Source: Phycisphaerae bacterium
GTDB lineage: Bacteria; Planctomycetota; Phycisphaerae; UBA1845; JAFGLZ01
Length of the DNA: 64,000 nt
Direction: 5' to 3'
Assembly: GCA_016927755.1 (NCBI GenBank)
Contig: JAFGLZ010000132.1
Span: 62,001 to 126,000, forward strand
Part shown: positions 8,573 through 16,886 of the stretch, one piece after another
How positions within the stretch are numbered: the stretch's first letter is position 1
Layout: every line of letters begins with the position of its first letter
Notes under the pieces: model-generated
Told to the model about the DNA's origin: nothing
Database searches by the model: none
What the model saw: the letters and a program-made list of their open reading frames with translations, nothing else
Made by a program: the position numbers and the translations under genes

Positions 8573-9577
8573 ATGCCCAAGACAGGACTCCTCGTTGACG
8601 AGCGCTACCAGCTCCATGACACCGGGCCCGGACATCCGGAGCGAGCTGATCGACTGGTCGCCATCGATCGCCGTCTGAGCACCGAGGGCTACTATAAGCG
8701 GACTGAGCGGATCAAGCCCGTTCCCGCCGAGCTGTCCGCGATCGAACTCGTCCACGATCGTGAGTATATCGCTCGCGTCCAGGCGACGTGCAAGACCGGC
8801 GCCGACTACATCGACACGCCCGACTCGGCTATCTGCCCCAAATCATACGAGATCGCCGTCCTGGCCGTCGGCGGTGTCCTCGAGCTCGTTGACGCCGTCA
8901 TGGCGGGCAAGTGTGCCAACGGCTTCGCCGCCCCGCGTCCACCCGGGCATCACGCCGAGCGAAAGCTCTCCATGGGCTTCTGCCTGTTCAACAACATTGC
9001 CATTGCCGCCCGCCACCTCCAGAAGAAGCACAAGGTGGGCAAGGTCCTCATCCTCGACTGGGACGTTCATCACGGCAACGGCACCCAGCACAGCACCGAG
9101 GAAGACCCCTCGATCTTCTTCTGCTCGCTCCATCAGCACCCCAGCACGTGCTATCCTGGAACGGGCTATCCGCACGAGACCGGGCGGGGCAGGGGCGCTG
9201 GCTCCGTGCTCAATATCCCGATGGCCCCGGGCCTCGGCAACGACGCCTACCGCGAGGCCTTCGAGAAGCAGTTCCTCCCCGCCGCGCACAAGTTCAAACC
9301 GGATTTCATCCTGACCAGCGCCGGCTTCGACGCCCACGCACGGGACCCCCTCGCGGCGATGAACGTCACCGCCGAGGGCTTCAACTACATGCTCACCGCC
9401 GCGCTCGACCTGGCGGATACCTACTGCAACGGCCGGTACGTCAGCATCCTCGAAGGAGGCTACAACCTCCAGGCACTCGCCGAATGCGTCGGCGACCACG
9501 TGAGGATCCTCATCGAGCGCGCCGCCAAGACCGACAAGGCAACCACCGCGTCAAAACCCGCGCAGGCCACGCCGTAA
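8573..9577 (+). CDS. Histone deacetylase-like amidohydrolase (AcuC/acetylpolyamine amidohydrolase family)
   Basis: 334 residues from the ATG at 8573, which starts the family-typical MPKTGLLVDERYQLHDTGPGHPERADRL. The arginase/deacetylase fold motifs are present: RPPGHHAE (the two catalytic histidines), GFCLFNNIAIAA, DWDVHHGNGTQ (zinc-binding Asp and His), and SAGFDAHARDPLA with the third zinc ligand, ending in LEGGYN. The enzyme removes acetyl groups from acetyl-lysine, acetylpolyamines or related amides in the cytoplasm. It is transcribed alone from a promoter abutting the start codon and converges with the next gene. Which acetylated substrate it uses cannot be told from sequence. Confidence 0.92.
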   Translation: MPKTGLLVDERYQLHDTGPGHPERADRLVAIDRRLSTEGYYKRTERIKPVPAELSAIELVHDREYIARVQATCKTGADYIDTPDSAICPKSYEIAVLAVGGVLELVDAVMAGKCANGFAAPRPPGHHAERKLSMGFCLFNNIAIAARHLQKKHKVGKVLILDWDVHHGNGTQHSTEEDPSIFFCSLHQHPSTCYPGTGYPHETGRGRGAGSVLNIPMAPGLGNDAYREAFEKQFLPAAHKFKPDFILTSAGFDAHARDPLAAMNVTAEGFNYMLTAALDLADTYCNGRYVSILEGGYNLQALAECVGDHVRILIERAAKTDKATTASKPAQATP

Positions 9578-9630
9578 TCAGGACTTGAGGGAGCATCCCA
9601 GAATCGCCGCCAGGGGGCCGATCCTGGCCG

Positions 9631-11799
9631 TCACTGATCTGCCCGTCTCACCCGACCGCCTCGTAAGACCTCCTCGACCTGTGGCACGCCCATTCCTGAA
9701 AACGAAAGGACCATCCGCTCGCCCACGTCGATCAAGGTCCTGCCGGCTTCACTCCGAGTCGGGATCGCCTTGCCGAACGGACGCATCGCCGTCACCCCAT
9801 CGGCAGGCACCTCAAGCGCCAGGTCCACGGCTCCCCGCGCCGCCCACAGCAATGCGTACGTCACGTCGGGCTTGCCGGAGCGTCGGAACGTGTAAGCCCG
9901 GATCGACTTCCCCCCGGCCATACCGGTTACCTCGTCGATCGCGACCAGCTCGTATTGCCCCTCCTCGTTGACGAACAAATGATGCTCCTGATCGAGGTCC
10001 CTGAGCCATAGACGTTGCTCGTCGGTGAGCCGCTGCCCGATCCTCGCATCCTCCCACGTCTTGACAACCTCGAAGCAGCTCTCTGCACGCGGGTTGTGCA
10101 CGTCCTTGAGACCGATTGACAGGGAGACCGGACAGTCCCACGCCGCCGCCCGGCCAAAGACGTACTCCAGCGCGTCCGGCGTGAGATGGACCTTGTCGCT
10201 CTTCCCGAAGTCGTGCACCCAGCCGAAGTCCACCCGCGTGAAGTCGATCGCTCGCTGGGCCGCGTCGGCGCACGGATACTCGCGGCAGAACTGCTTCAAT
10301 CGATTCGGCGGCACCGCGTCGTAGGCGTTGCTGCGGCTCATCATGTGCCAACTGAAGTGCGTGTTCAGGTACGACTCGCACACCGGCGGCTCCGGATCCA
10401 GCACCCGATAGACGCGATACTGCGCGTTGGCGCAGTGGTACCAAAAGGGCTCGTGAACGTCCTCGGACCCGTCGAAGTACACCATCTCGTAAGGACCGGT
10501 CTGCTTGACGATGTCCCCGATCCGCCGCGCCACCTCGTCCTGAATGTCCGTGTCCTGATCGAAGCGGATGAACAGCGGCCACGTGTCGACGTCCAGCAGG
10601 GCGATGCCCGATCCCACCCCGTGTTCACAAGCGGCCGTCTTCAGCGCCCCGCGTCGGCAACCCTCGAAGCGGTAGGGGGGCTCCGTCGTGTACCGCTCGT
10701 ACTCGATCAGCTCCTTGCCGGCCTTGAGCAGGCGACGCTGCTTGTCCATCGTGGCCCCGACGGGATTCTCCCGGACCTCGATGACCTCGCTTCCAGCGTC
10801 GATGGGCCCCGTGAGCGTGAACCGCCGTTCGACGTGCAGTCGATCATCCGGCACCGGGGTCACGTAAGCGTCGGTCCGGTCCGTCTTACTGTAGTGAATG
10901 TGCAGCCCCACGCAGAGTCCCGCGCCCCGAATCGCATCAGTGACGCGCTTCAGGTCCGTCGCCCCTTCCGGATAAGCAGCGTTCCATTCGAAATGACCAG
11001 CGCCCTTCGTGAACGTGCGATAGCTGAACAAGATCATCCGAATGCCGCACCGCTTGGCGAAACGGATGTACCGATCGATGTTCCCCGGATTCGGATCCCG
11101 CGCCCAGAGGTACGAGCATCGCTGGATCGGCGACCGTCGGTTCGCAGCTCCCCGCGGCATGCCGAAGTCGCGCTCGACGACCGCCATGCGATCCAGGAAC
11201 GTCTTTTTCGGTTCCGGACAGCCAAACAGCACGGCCGTGGCGCCCTCGAGCCCAACCTCACGGTGAGCCGTCGCCCGAACCTCCACCGTCTTGCGGCTCG
11301 TCGAAGGCACCTCCATGCTCGCGTCAGTCCGAACGTTCCCTCCGCACAGGCACACGCCGAACGCATTGTCATATGCCACGTTGATCCACCGTCCCAGATA
11401 GGGCAGCGTCTTGAGCCGAACCTGGAGCAGGTGCACAGCGTCCACCGGGCGCCCCGTCACCTCCAGCAGCGTGAGAGCGATGTAATCATCCGTCTGTTTG
11501 ATCCGGAGCTTGGCCGCCGCCTCCGCCCGACCAAACTCGACGGCCAGAATGTCCCCGTCGCGAACGACCGACGTAACCGGCCAAGTCTGCTTGCCCTGAA
11601 CCACCGCAAACGCAGGCCCCGGCCCGGGCCATCGTGTGTACGCGTATTCCGCCTTGATCGGCTTGGCCAGCAGCCCCGTGATCACTCCGTCCGGCCGGAT
11701 CGTCGCCCGAACGTCCCGCGTCTCGAGCACGACGTCCCCCGGCGCAAGCGCAGCCAGATCGGCGCTGCAAAACACTACCTGGAGCAGAATGACCGTCAT
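9631..11799 (-). CDS. Large secreted protein with probable TIM-barrel glycosidase-like domain, function unknown
   Basis: 722 residues from the ATG at 11799; GGAGGG lies 7 bases upstream and the protein starts with a signal sequence (MTVILLQVVFCSADLAALA). The open frame continues upstream but without a signal. Residues about 30-200 look like a beta-sandwich. From about residue 230 (RCSYLWARDPNPGNIDRYI) segments such as GIRMILFSYRTF, GLCVGLHIHYSKTD, YEMVYFDGSED and CESYLNTHFSW follow the order expected of a glycosidase-like barrel with acidic residues at strand ends (Asp-Gly-Ser-Glu). A small beta domain ends the protein. I could not assign a family. It is convergent with the deacetylase gene and lies downstream of the ATPase/TOPRIM island on the same strand. 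Confidence 0.65.
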   Translation of the reverse strand: MTVILLQVVFCSADLAALAPGDVVLETRDVRATIRPDGVITGLLAKPIKAEYAYTRWPGPGPAFAVVQGKQTWPVTSVVRDGDILAVEFGRAEAAAKLRIKQTDDYIALTLLEVTGRPVDAVHLLQVRLKTLPYLGRWINVAYDNAFGVCLCGGNVRTDASMEVPSTSRKTVEVRATAHREVGLEGATAVLFGCPEPKKTFLDRMAVVERDFGMPRGAANRRSPIQRCSYLWARDPNPGNIDRYIRFAKRCGIRMILFSYRTFTKGAGHFEWNAAYPEGATDLKRVTDAIRGAGLCVGLHIHYSKTDRTDAYVTPVPDDRLHVERRFTLTGPIDAGSEVIEVRENPVGATMDKQRRLLKAGKELIEYERYTTEPPYRFEGCRRGALKTAACEHGVGSGIALLDVDTWPLFIRFDQDTDIQDEVARRIGDIVKQTGPYEMVYFDGSEDVHEPFWYHCANAQYRVYRVLDPEPPVCESYLNTHFSWHMMSRSNAYDAVPPNRLKQFCREYPCADAAQRAIDFTRVDFGWVHDFGKSDKVHLTPDALEYVFGRAAAWDCPVSLSIGLKDVHNPRAESCFEVVKTWEDARIGQRLTDEQRLWLRDLDQEHHLFVNEEGQYELVAIDEVTGMAGGKSIRAYTFRRSGKPDVTYALLWAARGAVDLALEVPADGVTAMRPFGKAIPTRSEAGRTLIDVGERMVLSFSGMGVPQVEEVLRGGRVRRADQ

Positions 11800-11899
11800 C
11801 GTCAGACCCTCCGCCAACCACCGAAGACGCCGTTCTCTGTCCCCGATCCCCGATCCCTTGAAGCCAACCCAGAAACGCCCCCCAGGCAAGAACACCCTG

Positions 11900-11977
11900 C
11901 TACCGCATCAAGTCATACCCAAGAATCGTCGGACACCAGTACTCCTCGATGTGCTCGATGACGAGCTGACGGGTCAT
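11900..11977 (-). CDS. 25-residue ORF translationally coupled to the membrane protein
   Basis: The ATG (11977-11975) overlaps the TGA of the preceding membrane-protein gene by ATGA, and the frame ends at 11900 after 25 codons. The peptide contains IEHIEEYWCPTILGYD: an amphipathic, acidic stretch with one Cys, unlike a random frame read-through of G+C-rich DNA. It could be a coupled microprotein, or a frameshifted C-terminal tail of the membrane protein. No similarity was recognised. Confidence 0.3.
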   Translation of the reverse strand: MTRQLVIEHIEEYWCPTILGYDLMR

Positions 11978-12363
11978 TGGTCTCCTTCTCCCCCGGACGT
12001 ACCGACGTCCTCTTCTGTCGCAACGCCAATGCCTGTGGTCGATGGAAAGAAGTAACGCGTGCAGACCAGGACCGGCACGAGCACGAGACACTGGAACGCC
12101 AGTTGCGCCGAGGCCGGTCCAAGGCCTTTCATGGCCCACGTAACTACCACCCCCAATGTGATGAAGACGAGCGCAAGGATGTAGGCCCATTTCTGACCCA
12201 GATAGAGCCCAACGACCAGCACCGCATCAATCGCCGCCCCCACGAAGACGACAGGAGCCCCGCGTGCAATGCCGACGTACACCTGCATCAACGCCATGAC
12301 CGACAGAGCGACGATCGCAACCCACAACGCCCCGGGAACGTTGCCTCGATTCGTATGGCCCAT
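11974..12363 (-). CDS. Small four-helix membrane protein, function unknown
   Basis: 129 residues from the ATG at 12363 (GGGAG 7 bases upstream; the in-frame GTG at 12369 is too close to it). Four hydrophobic segments are visible, about residues 13-33, 36-57, 60-80 and 86-106, followed by an acidic soluble tail (ATEEDVGTSGGEGDQ). No catalytic motif is seen. It starts 34 bases after the TOPRIM-like gene on the same strand and its stop overlaps the start of a 25-residue ORF, so it is probably the third gene of the ATPase-TOPRIM transcript. A role as a membrane-acting effector or simply as an unrelated passenger are both possible. Confidence 0.6.
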   Translation of the reverse strand: MGHTNRGNVPGALWVAIVALSVMALMQVYVGIARGAPVVFVGAAIDAVLVVGLYLGQKWAYILALVFITLGVVVTWAMKGLGPASAQLAFQCLVLVPVLVCTRYFFPSTTGIGVATEEDVGTSGGEGDQ

Positions 12364-12397
12364 CTCCACACTCCCGTTTCACGCACGCGCCCTTGCT

Positions 12398-13039
12398 CTA
12401 CGCGTCATATGACTGCAGCACTTCCCTAGTCTGTTCCTCCAACCTCTGAAACGCCGGCAGCTTTCGGAGAGGTGCGTAGTCCTCGATGAACTCTGCGACA
12501 CGTGAAGGCCTGACCTTCCGCCTGAACTGCTTCAACCGTCTCCCACTCAACTCGCTCGCCTCCAGCAGAAGCTCACGAAGTGTCGTCTTCGGATCGGGGA
12601 GATCTTCCAACTGGGATAGCTTCGGCAGGCGGAGTGCCTTGCGGCCGTTCGGATTCCCGGCCGCGCCCCTGATGGCACGCTCATCGAGCAGTAGCCACGC
12701 CTCCTGCATTCTGACTGGGACAACGCAGACGTGCAATGGGATCTCGGTTTCGTCCGAGGCCGCCCGACCGAGGGCGTCAACGATCTCGGCGAGACGTTGC
12801 TCATAGGAAGTGCTCTCCGCGTCACGGTGCACGAACAGGACATCACAGGGGTAGAGCCCAACTGCCTGGACGATCTTGTTGGGCAAAGACTTGGGTGGGC
12901 GCGGAAGCTGCCGCAAGTCAGCCCAGGTGGCTTGTACCGCCCAGGCCGGAACGATCTGATTCAGTAGCCATGTGAGCACATGAGTGAGTGCCCTGTCGGA
13001 ACTCCCATCCGATAGCAGCGAGTATCGCAGGCTCTTCAT
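12398..13039 (-). CDS. TOPRIM-like protein partner of the upstream ATPase (DUF4276/RloB-like)
   Basis: 213 residues. The N-terminus LRYSLLSDGSSDRAL resembles the first strand and acidic motif of TOPRIM-like nuclease folds (usually EGxxD/E), and CDVLFVHRDAES fits the second, D-x-D-like metal site. HVCVVPVRMQEAWLLLDE and the C-terminal basic helix (GRRLKQFRRKVRPSRVAEFI) follow. In DUF4276- and RloB-type families such small proteins pair with AAA/ABC ATPases in phage-defence loci. Here the ATG overlaps the ATPase stop codon as ATGA, so the two are translationally coupled. The exact Pfam family could not be confirmed from memory; the metal-dependent nuclease role is inferred. Confidence 0.6.
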   Translation of the reverse strand: MKSLRYSLLSDGSSDRALTHVLTWLLNQIVPAWAVQATWADLRQLPRPPKSLPNKIVQAVGLYPCDVLFVHRDAESTSYEQRLAEIVDALGRAASDETEIPLHVCVVPVRMQEAWLLLDERAIRGAAGNPNGRKALRLPKLSQLEDLPDPKTTLRELLLEASELSGRRLKQFRRKVRPSRVAEFIEDYAPLRKLPAFQRLEEQTREVLQSYDA

Positions 13040-14577
13040 CGGGACTCTTCGTGGAAGGGCAGACGAAGCTGTTTGATGTCCTCCCTGTCAATCACCCTCA
13101 ATGGCCGACGGGATCGCGAAGATCGACGTCCGGTTCCCGCTTCGCCCGGGGCCCGATCATCCGATGGCTTCTCGTGCACGACCGGGTTCAGGTACGAGAG
13201 CAGTCTCCCCATGCTGCAGGTCTGCGCTTCGCCTGGTGAAGCCGATTTGGCGGCCCGCCAGGTGTCCGGGAGGCAACTGAACTGCACTCCCTTAAACCGC
13301 TGCCCGGACTCCACGAACTCCCTGAGTTCCGCAACGAGAACGCTGTCGTCCGGCACTTGCTGGACAACGGCAGGGGAGTGCGTGTTGATGATGACCTGTC
13401 TCAGCGGGTTGTCCTTCCCAACAGGCTCCTTCACCTCCACGGCGATGTCCTGGAGAAGCTCGAGCATCGCGGGAATTCGCTCTGGATGGATGCCGTTCTC
13501 TGGCTCTTCAAGACACAAGACACCTTGCGTTTCGGCGTCGTGCAAGAGCACGGCCAGCGCAAGGAATCGCAGTGTTCCGTCAGAAAGAGCCCTGGCCGCA
13601 TGAGCGGTTCGGTCCTTTCCCGCCGCGTAGAGGGTTAGCAGTTCCCTCCTCTCGTCGCGGTCGACCCATATCCGGTGCACGTCGTCGATCAACTCAGCCA
13701 GACGGTTCGCTACCTGCCCGAAGAGCTTGCCATTCTGGTCGCTGCCCACTCCGTCAGGACCGTCATCCTTCTCCCCATGGGCCAGGCGGTGTAGCGTTGC
13801 CGCGAGATGCGCCCCATCAGGGCCGAGCTTCGTTGGGGAAGAGAACTCGTCAGGCCTTCGCAACGCTGATGGCTCGAGCTGAAGGAGTCGCCACGACTGC
13901 ATCTCACGACGGGCCAGCAACGCCGTAGGGCTCTCTGCGGCGTTCGTCACGGACAAAACCGTCCTCGGCAGATCAGCGGCTTGCCGAGGTAGCGTTCGCC
14001 CGCCACGTCCGTCTTGATGCAACCGTATGATACGACCACTCTCGCCCTGCTCGGTGGAGATGAAGTCGCCAGTCCGTCGCCCCATAACCACTGACCGACG
14101 CCATTTTGAGCAGTTGTGGTCGAACAGCAGATGCCTTTGGGCTTCTCCGATGTTGATGTGAACGAGCGCTTCCCTGAGGATCTCCAGAGAACCCAACAAT
14201 CCATGATTCTGGTCTTTTCGATACCCGATCGTCAGCGAGTACCGAAGGAACGTGATAGTCGCCTTGGCCGTCTGTCCCAGGTCGTCCGTTCCCTCTTTCG
14301 GGATGATCATCTCCGCTTCGAAGGACATCTCAGGAGCGTACTCGTCCCCAACCCGGTGGAAAAGCCCGCGGAGATCTGCGGTGCGACCCATCTCGTCGCG
14401 GACCGACAGCGCGGCGTCGATGAGAGGCCGGTCAGCCAAGGCGCTGAGGAAGCGAATGGCGTCGAAGAGGTTCGACTTGCCCACGCCATTGGGTCCGGCG
14501 ATACACGTGAACGGCCCGAACCTAACGTCTACTCCCATGAGGTTCTTGAACCCAGAGACTCTCAGACGGGTCAGCAT
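13036..14577 (-). CDS. AAA/ABC-type ATPase (OLD/RloA-like, AAA_21)
   Basis: 513 residues; AAGGA lies 9 bases before the ATG. The N-terminal RecF/SMC-like motif (LRVSGFKNLMGVDVRF) is followed by Walker A GPNGVGKS with Lys34. After an insert of about 250 residues come a signature-like LSDGTLRFLALA, Walker B VLCLEEPENGIHPERI and the switch histidine INTHSPAVVQQV. This order is that of overcoming-lysogeny-defect and RloA-type ATPases that drive or gate a nuclease. Unlike one-chain OLD proteins there is no C-terminal TOPRIM domain; a separate TOPRIM-like protein overlaps its stop by 4 bases. The G+C content looks lower than in flanking genes, hinting at transfer. A phage-defence role is inferred from architecture. 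Confidence 0.8.
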   Translation of the reverse strand: MLTRLRVSGFKNLMGVDVRFGPFTCIAGPNGVGKSNLFDAIRFLSALADRPLIDAALSVRDEMGRTADLRGLFHRVGDEYAPEMSFEAEMIIPKEGTDDLGQTAKATITFLRYSLTIGYRKDQNHGLLGSLEILREALVHINIGEAQRHLLFDHNCSKWRRSVVMGRRTGDFISTEQGESGRIIRLHQDGRGGRTLPRQAADLPRTVLSVTNAAESPTALLARREMQSWRLLQLEPSALRRPDEFSSPTKLGPDGAHLAATLHRLAHGEKDDGPDGVGSDQNGKLFGQVANRLAELIDDVHRIWVDRDERRELLTLYAAGKDRTAHAARALSDGTLRFLALAVLLHDAETQGVLCLEEPENGIHPERIPAMLELLQDIAVEVKEPVGKDNPLRQVIINTHSPAVVQQVPDDSVLVAELREFVESGQRFKGVQFSCLPDTWRAAKSASPGEAQTCSMGRLLSYLNPVVHEKPSDDRAPGEAGTGRRSSRSRRPLRVIDREDIKQLRLPFHEESR

Positions 14578-14656
14578 GGCTGCTTTCCTTCAGCTCCCCT
14601 GAGTCCGCTGATGAGGGACGCACATTGCCCCTCGCGCTGCCCCTACCCTCTGACTG

Positions 14657-14686
14657 ATTGTACCACTCGCTGCCGCGAAGCCCCAA
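14657..14686 (-). promoter_or_regulatory. Candidate promoter of the ATPase/TOPRIM operon
   Basis: Reading the minus strand: TTGGGG (14686-14681), an 18-base spacer and TACAAT (14662-14657), about 80 bases before the ATPase ATG. The -10 box is good and the -35 weak. It would make the island its own transcription unit. Confidence 0.35.
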
Positions 14687-14725
14687 TGATCAATCACAGC
14701 CCCGCCGTTCGCTGACCAGCAGACC

Positions 14726-15805
14726 TCAAGTCAGCCTCAGCAACCCCTTCAGCACACGCTCGTCGCTCGTCGCCGTGATCCGGCAGAAGTAGTCCCGTGT
14801 CTCACCCGGCTTCAGCCCGTCCAGCCACCCCCGCTTCCGATCGACCGGGCGGCCCTCGACCCCGCCGTTCACCGGCTCCAGCGCGCCAACGTAGCTCCCC
14901 CCCGGCCCCCAATGCTGCCAGTTCACCATCCGCGGAAACTGCTTCGTGTTGAAGTCGATCTTCACCCCGAACCGGCGCTTCTCGTTCACCACACCCACCG
15001 TCGTCCACCCCTGACGATCCGCCTGCGGTTCCACGTACGTGCAGTCCTCCCCGACGCCCTTATGCAGCGGCGTCGGCTTCACTGCCCGGCGGAAGTCCTT
15101 CCGGCTGTACCACTCCACGCTGTCCGCCCTCGGCGCGATCTTGCCCTTGTAGCAGTACGTGCTCACCTCCGGCTCCAGCAGCGGATACCCGAAGTTGATG
15201 TGCAGCAGCCACGCGTGCGGAACCGGCTCGTTCCCGCAATTGACGAAGTGATCCGAGATCTCGATCACCGGCTCGCCCAGCGGGCTCCGGACCGTCCGCC
15301 GAAGCTCCACGTTCGGGTTGAACACCTTCGCCGTCCGAACGACGCCCGTGATCGACATCTCGTGGCATCCCCGACGCAGGTCCGGGTTCAAGATCGACTC
15401 CACCCTGGCGGCCGTGTTCGAGTGAGTCCCGTGCAGACCCAGCTCCTCGTTCCCGTCCGTGCACGGCGCCCCCATGCTGCAGGGCCCGCAGCTCGTCACC
15501 AGCCCGCCGCCGAACGATCGCAGCCAGTCCAGCCCCTGGTGATACGCGAACGACGGTGCCGTAATCCCCACGAGCGAGTGCCACGTCAGCGACATCCCGT
15601 GGAACTCCGCGTCCAGGATGTCCAGCCCCCGATCGATCACCACCTTGTACCGCAACCCGCCCCCCGTGTTGACCCACGCGATCCGCGTGCCTCGCCCCGG
15701 CCCGTCGTCCAGAACTGACGTCTCGATCCCGCCGAGCTGTGCGGCGTTGATCACGGGGGCGCTGGCGAGCGGATGTCTCTTCGAAGTACGGGCCTTCTTG
15801 GCCAT
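14726..15805 (-). CDS. DUF4432 aldose-1-epimerase-like protein
   Basis: 359 residues; GAGGAG stands about 8 bases before the ATG. The galactose-mutarotase-like beta-sandwich of the DUF4432 family is recognisable from VVIDRGLDILDAEFHGMSL, GGLVTSCGPCSMGAPCTDGNEELGLHGTHSNT and the C-terminal WQHWGPGGSYVGALEPVNGG, with conserved His residues (HGTHSN, HINFGYPLLEPE). Family members are thought to act on sugar anomers or keto/deoxy sugars. There is no signal peptide, so it is cytoplasmic. It lies alone between the ATPase island and a lipoprotein gene, with its own candidate promoter. The substrate is unknown. Confidence 0.82.
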   Translation of the reverse strand: MAKKARTSKRHPLASAPVINAAQLGGIETSVLDDGPGRGTRIAWVNTGGGLRYKVVIDRGLDILDAEFHGMSLTWHSLVGITAPSFAYHQGLDWLRSFGGGLVTSCGPCSMGAPCTDGNEELGLHGTHSNTAARVESILNPDLRRGCHEMSITGVVRTAKVFNPNVELRRTVRSPLGEPVIEISDHFVNCGNEPVPHAWLLHINFGYPLLEPEVSTYCYKGKIAPRADSVEWYSRKDFRRAVKPTPLHKGVGEDCTYVEPQADRQGWTTVGVVNEKRRFGVKIDFNTKQFPRMVNWQHWGPGGSYVGALEPVNGGVEGRPVDRKRGWLDGLKPGETRDYFCRITATSDERVLKGLLRLT

Positions 15806-15856
15806 GGTCGATCTCCTCGTTCAGAAGGGGCGGATGAGCTCACTCGTCGAGCCCGT

Positions 15857-15885
15857 AATATGCCGGTAGGGGGGGAACCGGTCAA
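15857..15885 (-). promoter_or_regulatory. Candidate promoter of the DUF4432 gene
   Basis: On the minus strand TTGACC (15885-15880), 17 bases, CATATT (15862-15857); transcription would start about 45 bases before the ATG at 15805. Confidence 0.4.
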
Positions 15886-15926
15886 GCGTCACCCCCGTCG
15901 TCCGGTCCGGCTCGCACCTCTCGCGC

Positions 15927-15957
15927 ATAGAAAAGGGGCCCGCGCCATGCGAGCCCC
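15927..15957 (-). terminator. Intrinsic terminator of the lipoprotein gene
   Basis: On the minus strand GGGGCTCGC (15957-15949), a 5-base loop and GCGGGCCCC (15943-15935) form a 9-base stem with one mismatch, followed directly by TTTTCTAT. It lies 39 bases after the stop codon of the gene ending at 15997. Confidence 0.75.
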
Positions 15958-15996
15958 ATCAACTCTCACAATCGTACGTCGCGGCCCGTCAGGCCG

Positions 15997-16611
15997 CTAC
16001 CTCCGAATGAGCTGCACCCCGGAAATCGTCTGGTCCATGTTCTGGAACGGGATGTCCTGGCCGATGCTGCTGATGATCTGCTGCGCCTGGCTCGTCAGCG
16101 TGATAATCACCCGCACGCTCCCCTCAGCCTCGAACGTCGACGTGAACTTGCCCGTGAAGGTGATTAGACCCGTCGCCGCCTTCACCGCCGACAGGCCCAC
16201 CGTCGCGTATAGATCCATCTCCACCACGATCGTCACCGTCTCGTCCACCGCGATCGGATCGCTCGGATTCGTCTTGTTCGCCCGCGCTCGCGCCACGTAC
16301 GACACGGTCACGGGCACGCCCGAGATGGGCACGTTGTGAGACGCGCCGTCCAGCAGAATCTGCGTCGGGATGCCGGCGGGCAAGTCTTCGTTCAGCAGCC
16401 CCGCCCCAAGGCTCGCCGACACCGGGTCGCCCGTGCTGTCGATGTACGTCTGCAGCACGAACTCCCCTTCCGCGATCGCCTGCCACGTCCCGTTCAGGTA
16501 CGGCGCAACCCCCGGCCAATCGGTCGATCCCGCGATCGGCACGGTGCAGCACGCACCGACGAACAGACACAGCGTGACCGACAGTGACCTCCAACCCCGA
16601 TAGAATCGCAT
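15997..16611 (-). CDS. Putative lipoprotein of unknown function
   Basis: 204 residues from the ATG at 16611, set by a perfect AGGAGG 5 bases upstream; longer readings lack any start signal. The N-terminus MRFYRGWRSLSVTLCLFVGACC is a lipoprotein signal with a VGAC lipobox. The rest is a Thr/Val-rich, probably all-beta domain (TVTIVVEMDLYATVGLS, GLITFTGKFTSTFEAEGSV) ending QTISGVQLIRR. No catalytic motif or known family was recognised. It is a single-gene unit with its own promoter candidate and a clear terminator. Confidence 0.72.
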   Translation of the reverse strand: MRFYRGWRSLSVTLCLFVGACCTVPIAGSTDWPGVAPYLNGTWQAIAEGEFVLQTYIDSTGDPVSASLGAGLLNEDLPAGIPTQILLDGASHNVPISGVPVTVSYVARARANKTNPSDPIAVDETVTIVVEMDLYATVGLSAVKAATGLITFTGKFTSTFEAEGSVRVIITLTSQAQQIISSIGQDIPFQNMDQTISGVQLIRR

Positions 16612-16673
16612 CGTCGCCTCCTGGGAGCCCGGTGGGATCAGCGAATCGCCTGCGCGCAGACCTCGCTCGACTA

Positions 16674-16702
16674 ATCCTAGGCCCACGGATCCGACAGGAC
16701 AA
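16674..16702 (-). promoter_or_regulatory. Weak candidate promoter of the lipoprotein gene
   Basis: Minus strand: TTGTCC (16702-16697), 17 bases, TAGGAT (16679-16674), 63 bases before the ATG. Each box matches the consensus at four of six positions. The rest of 16612-16886 shows no gene. Confidence 0.3.
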
Positions 16703-16886
16703 CTGAGCCCCCGCGAATTGCCGATCGATACAGCTCCCGCCACGGCCCAAGCTACAAGGCACCTGCCGTAACAGACGTTCGAGACAAAGTTTAGCCCCGT
16801 CGTGTGAAGCCGACGACCCCCCAACCAACTCGCATTGGCGCAAAGCCTTCCACGCCCGAGAAGTCGACCGACGCCCGCCGTCGAAC

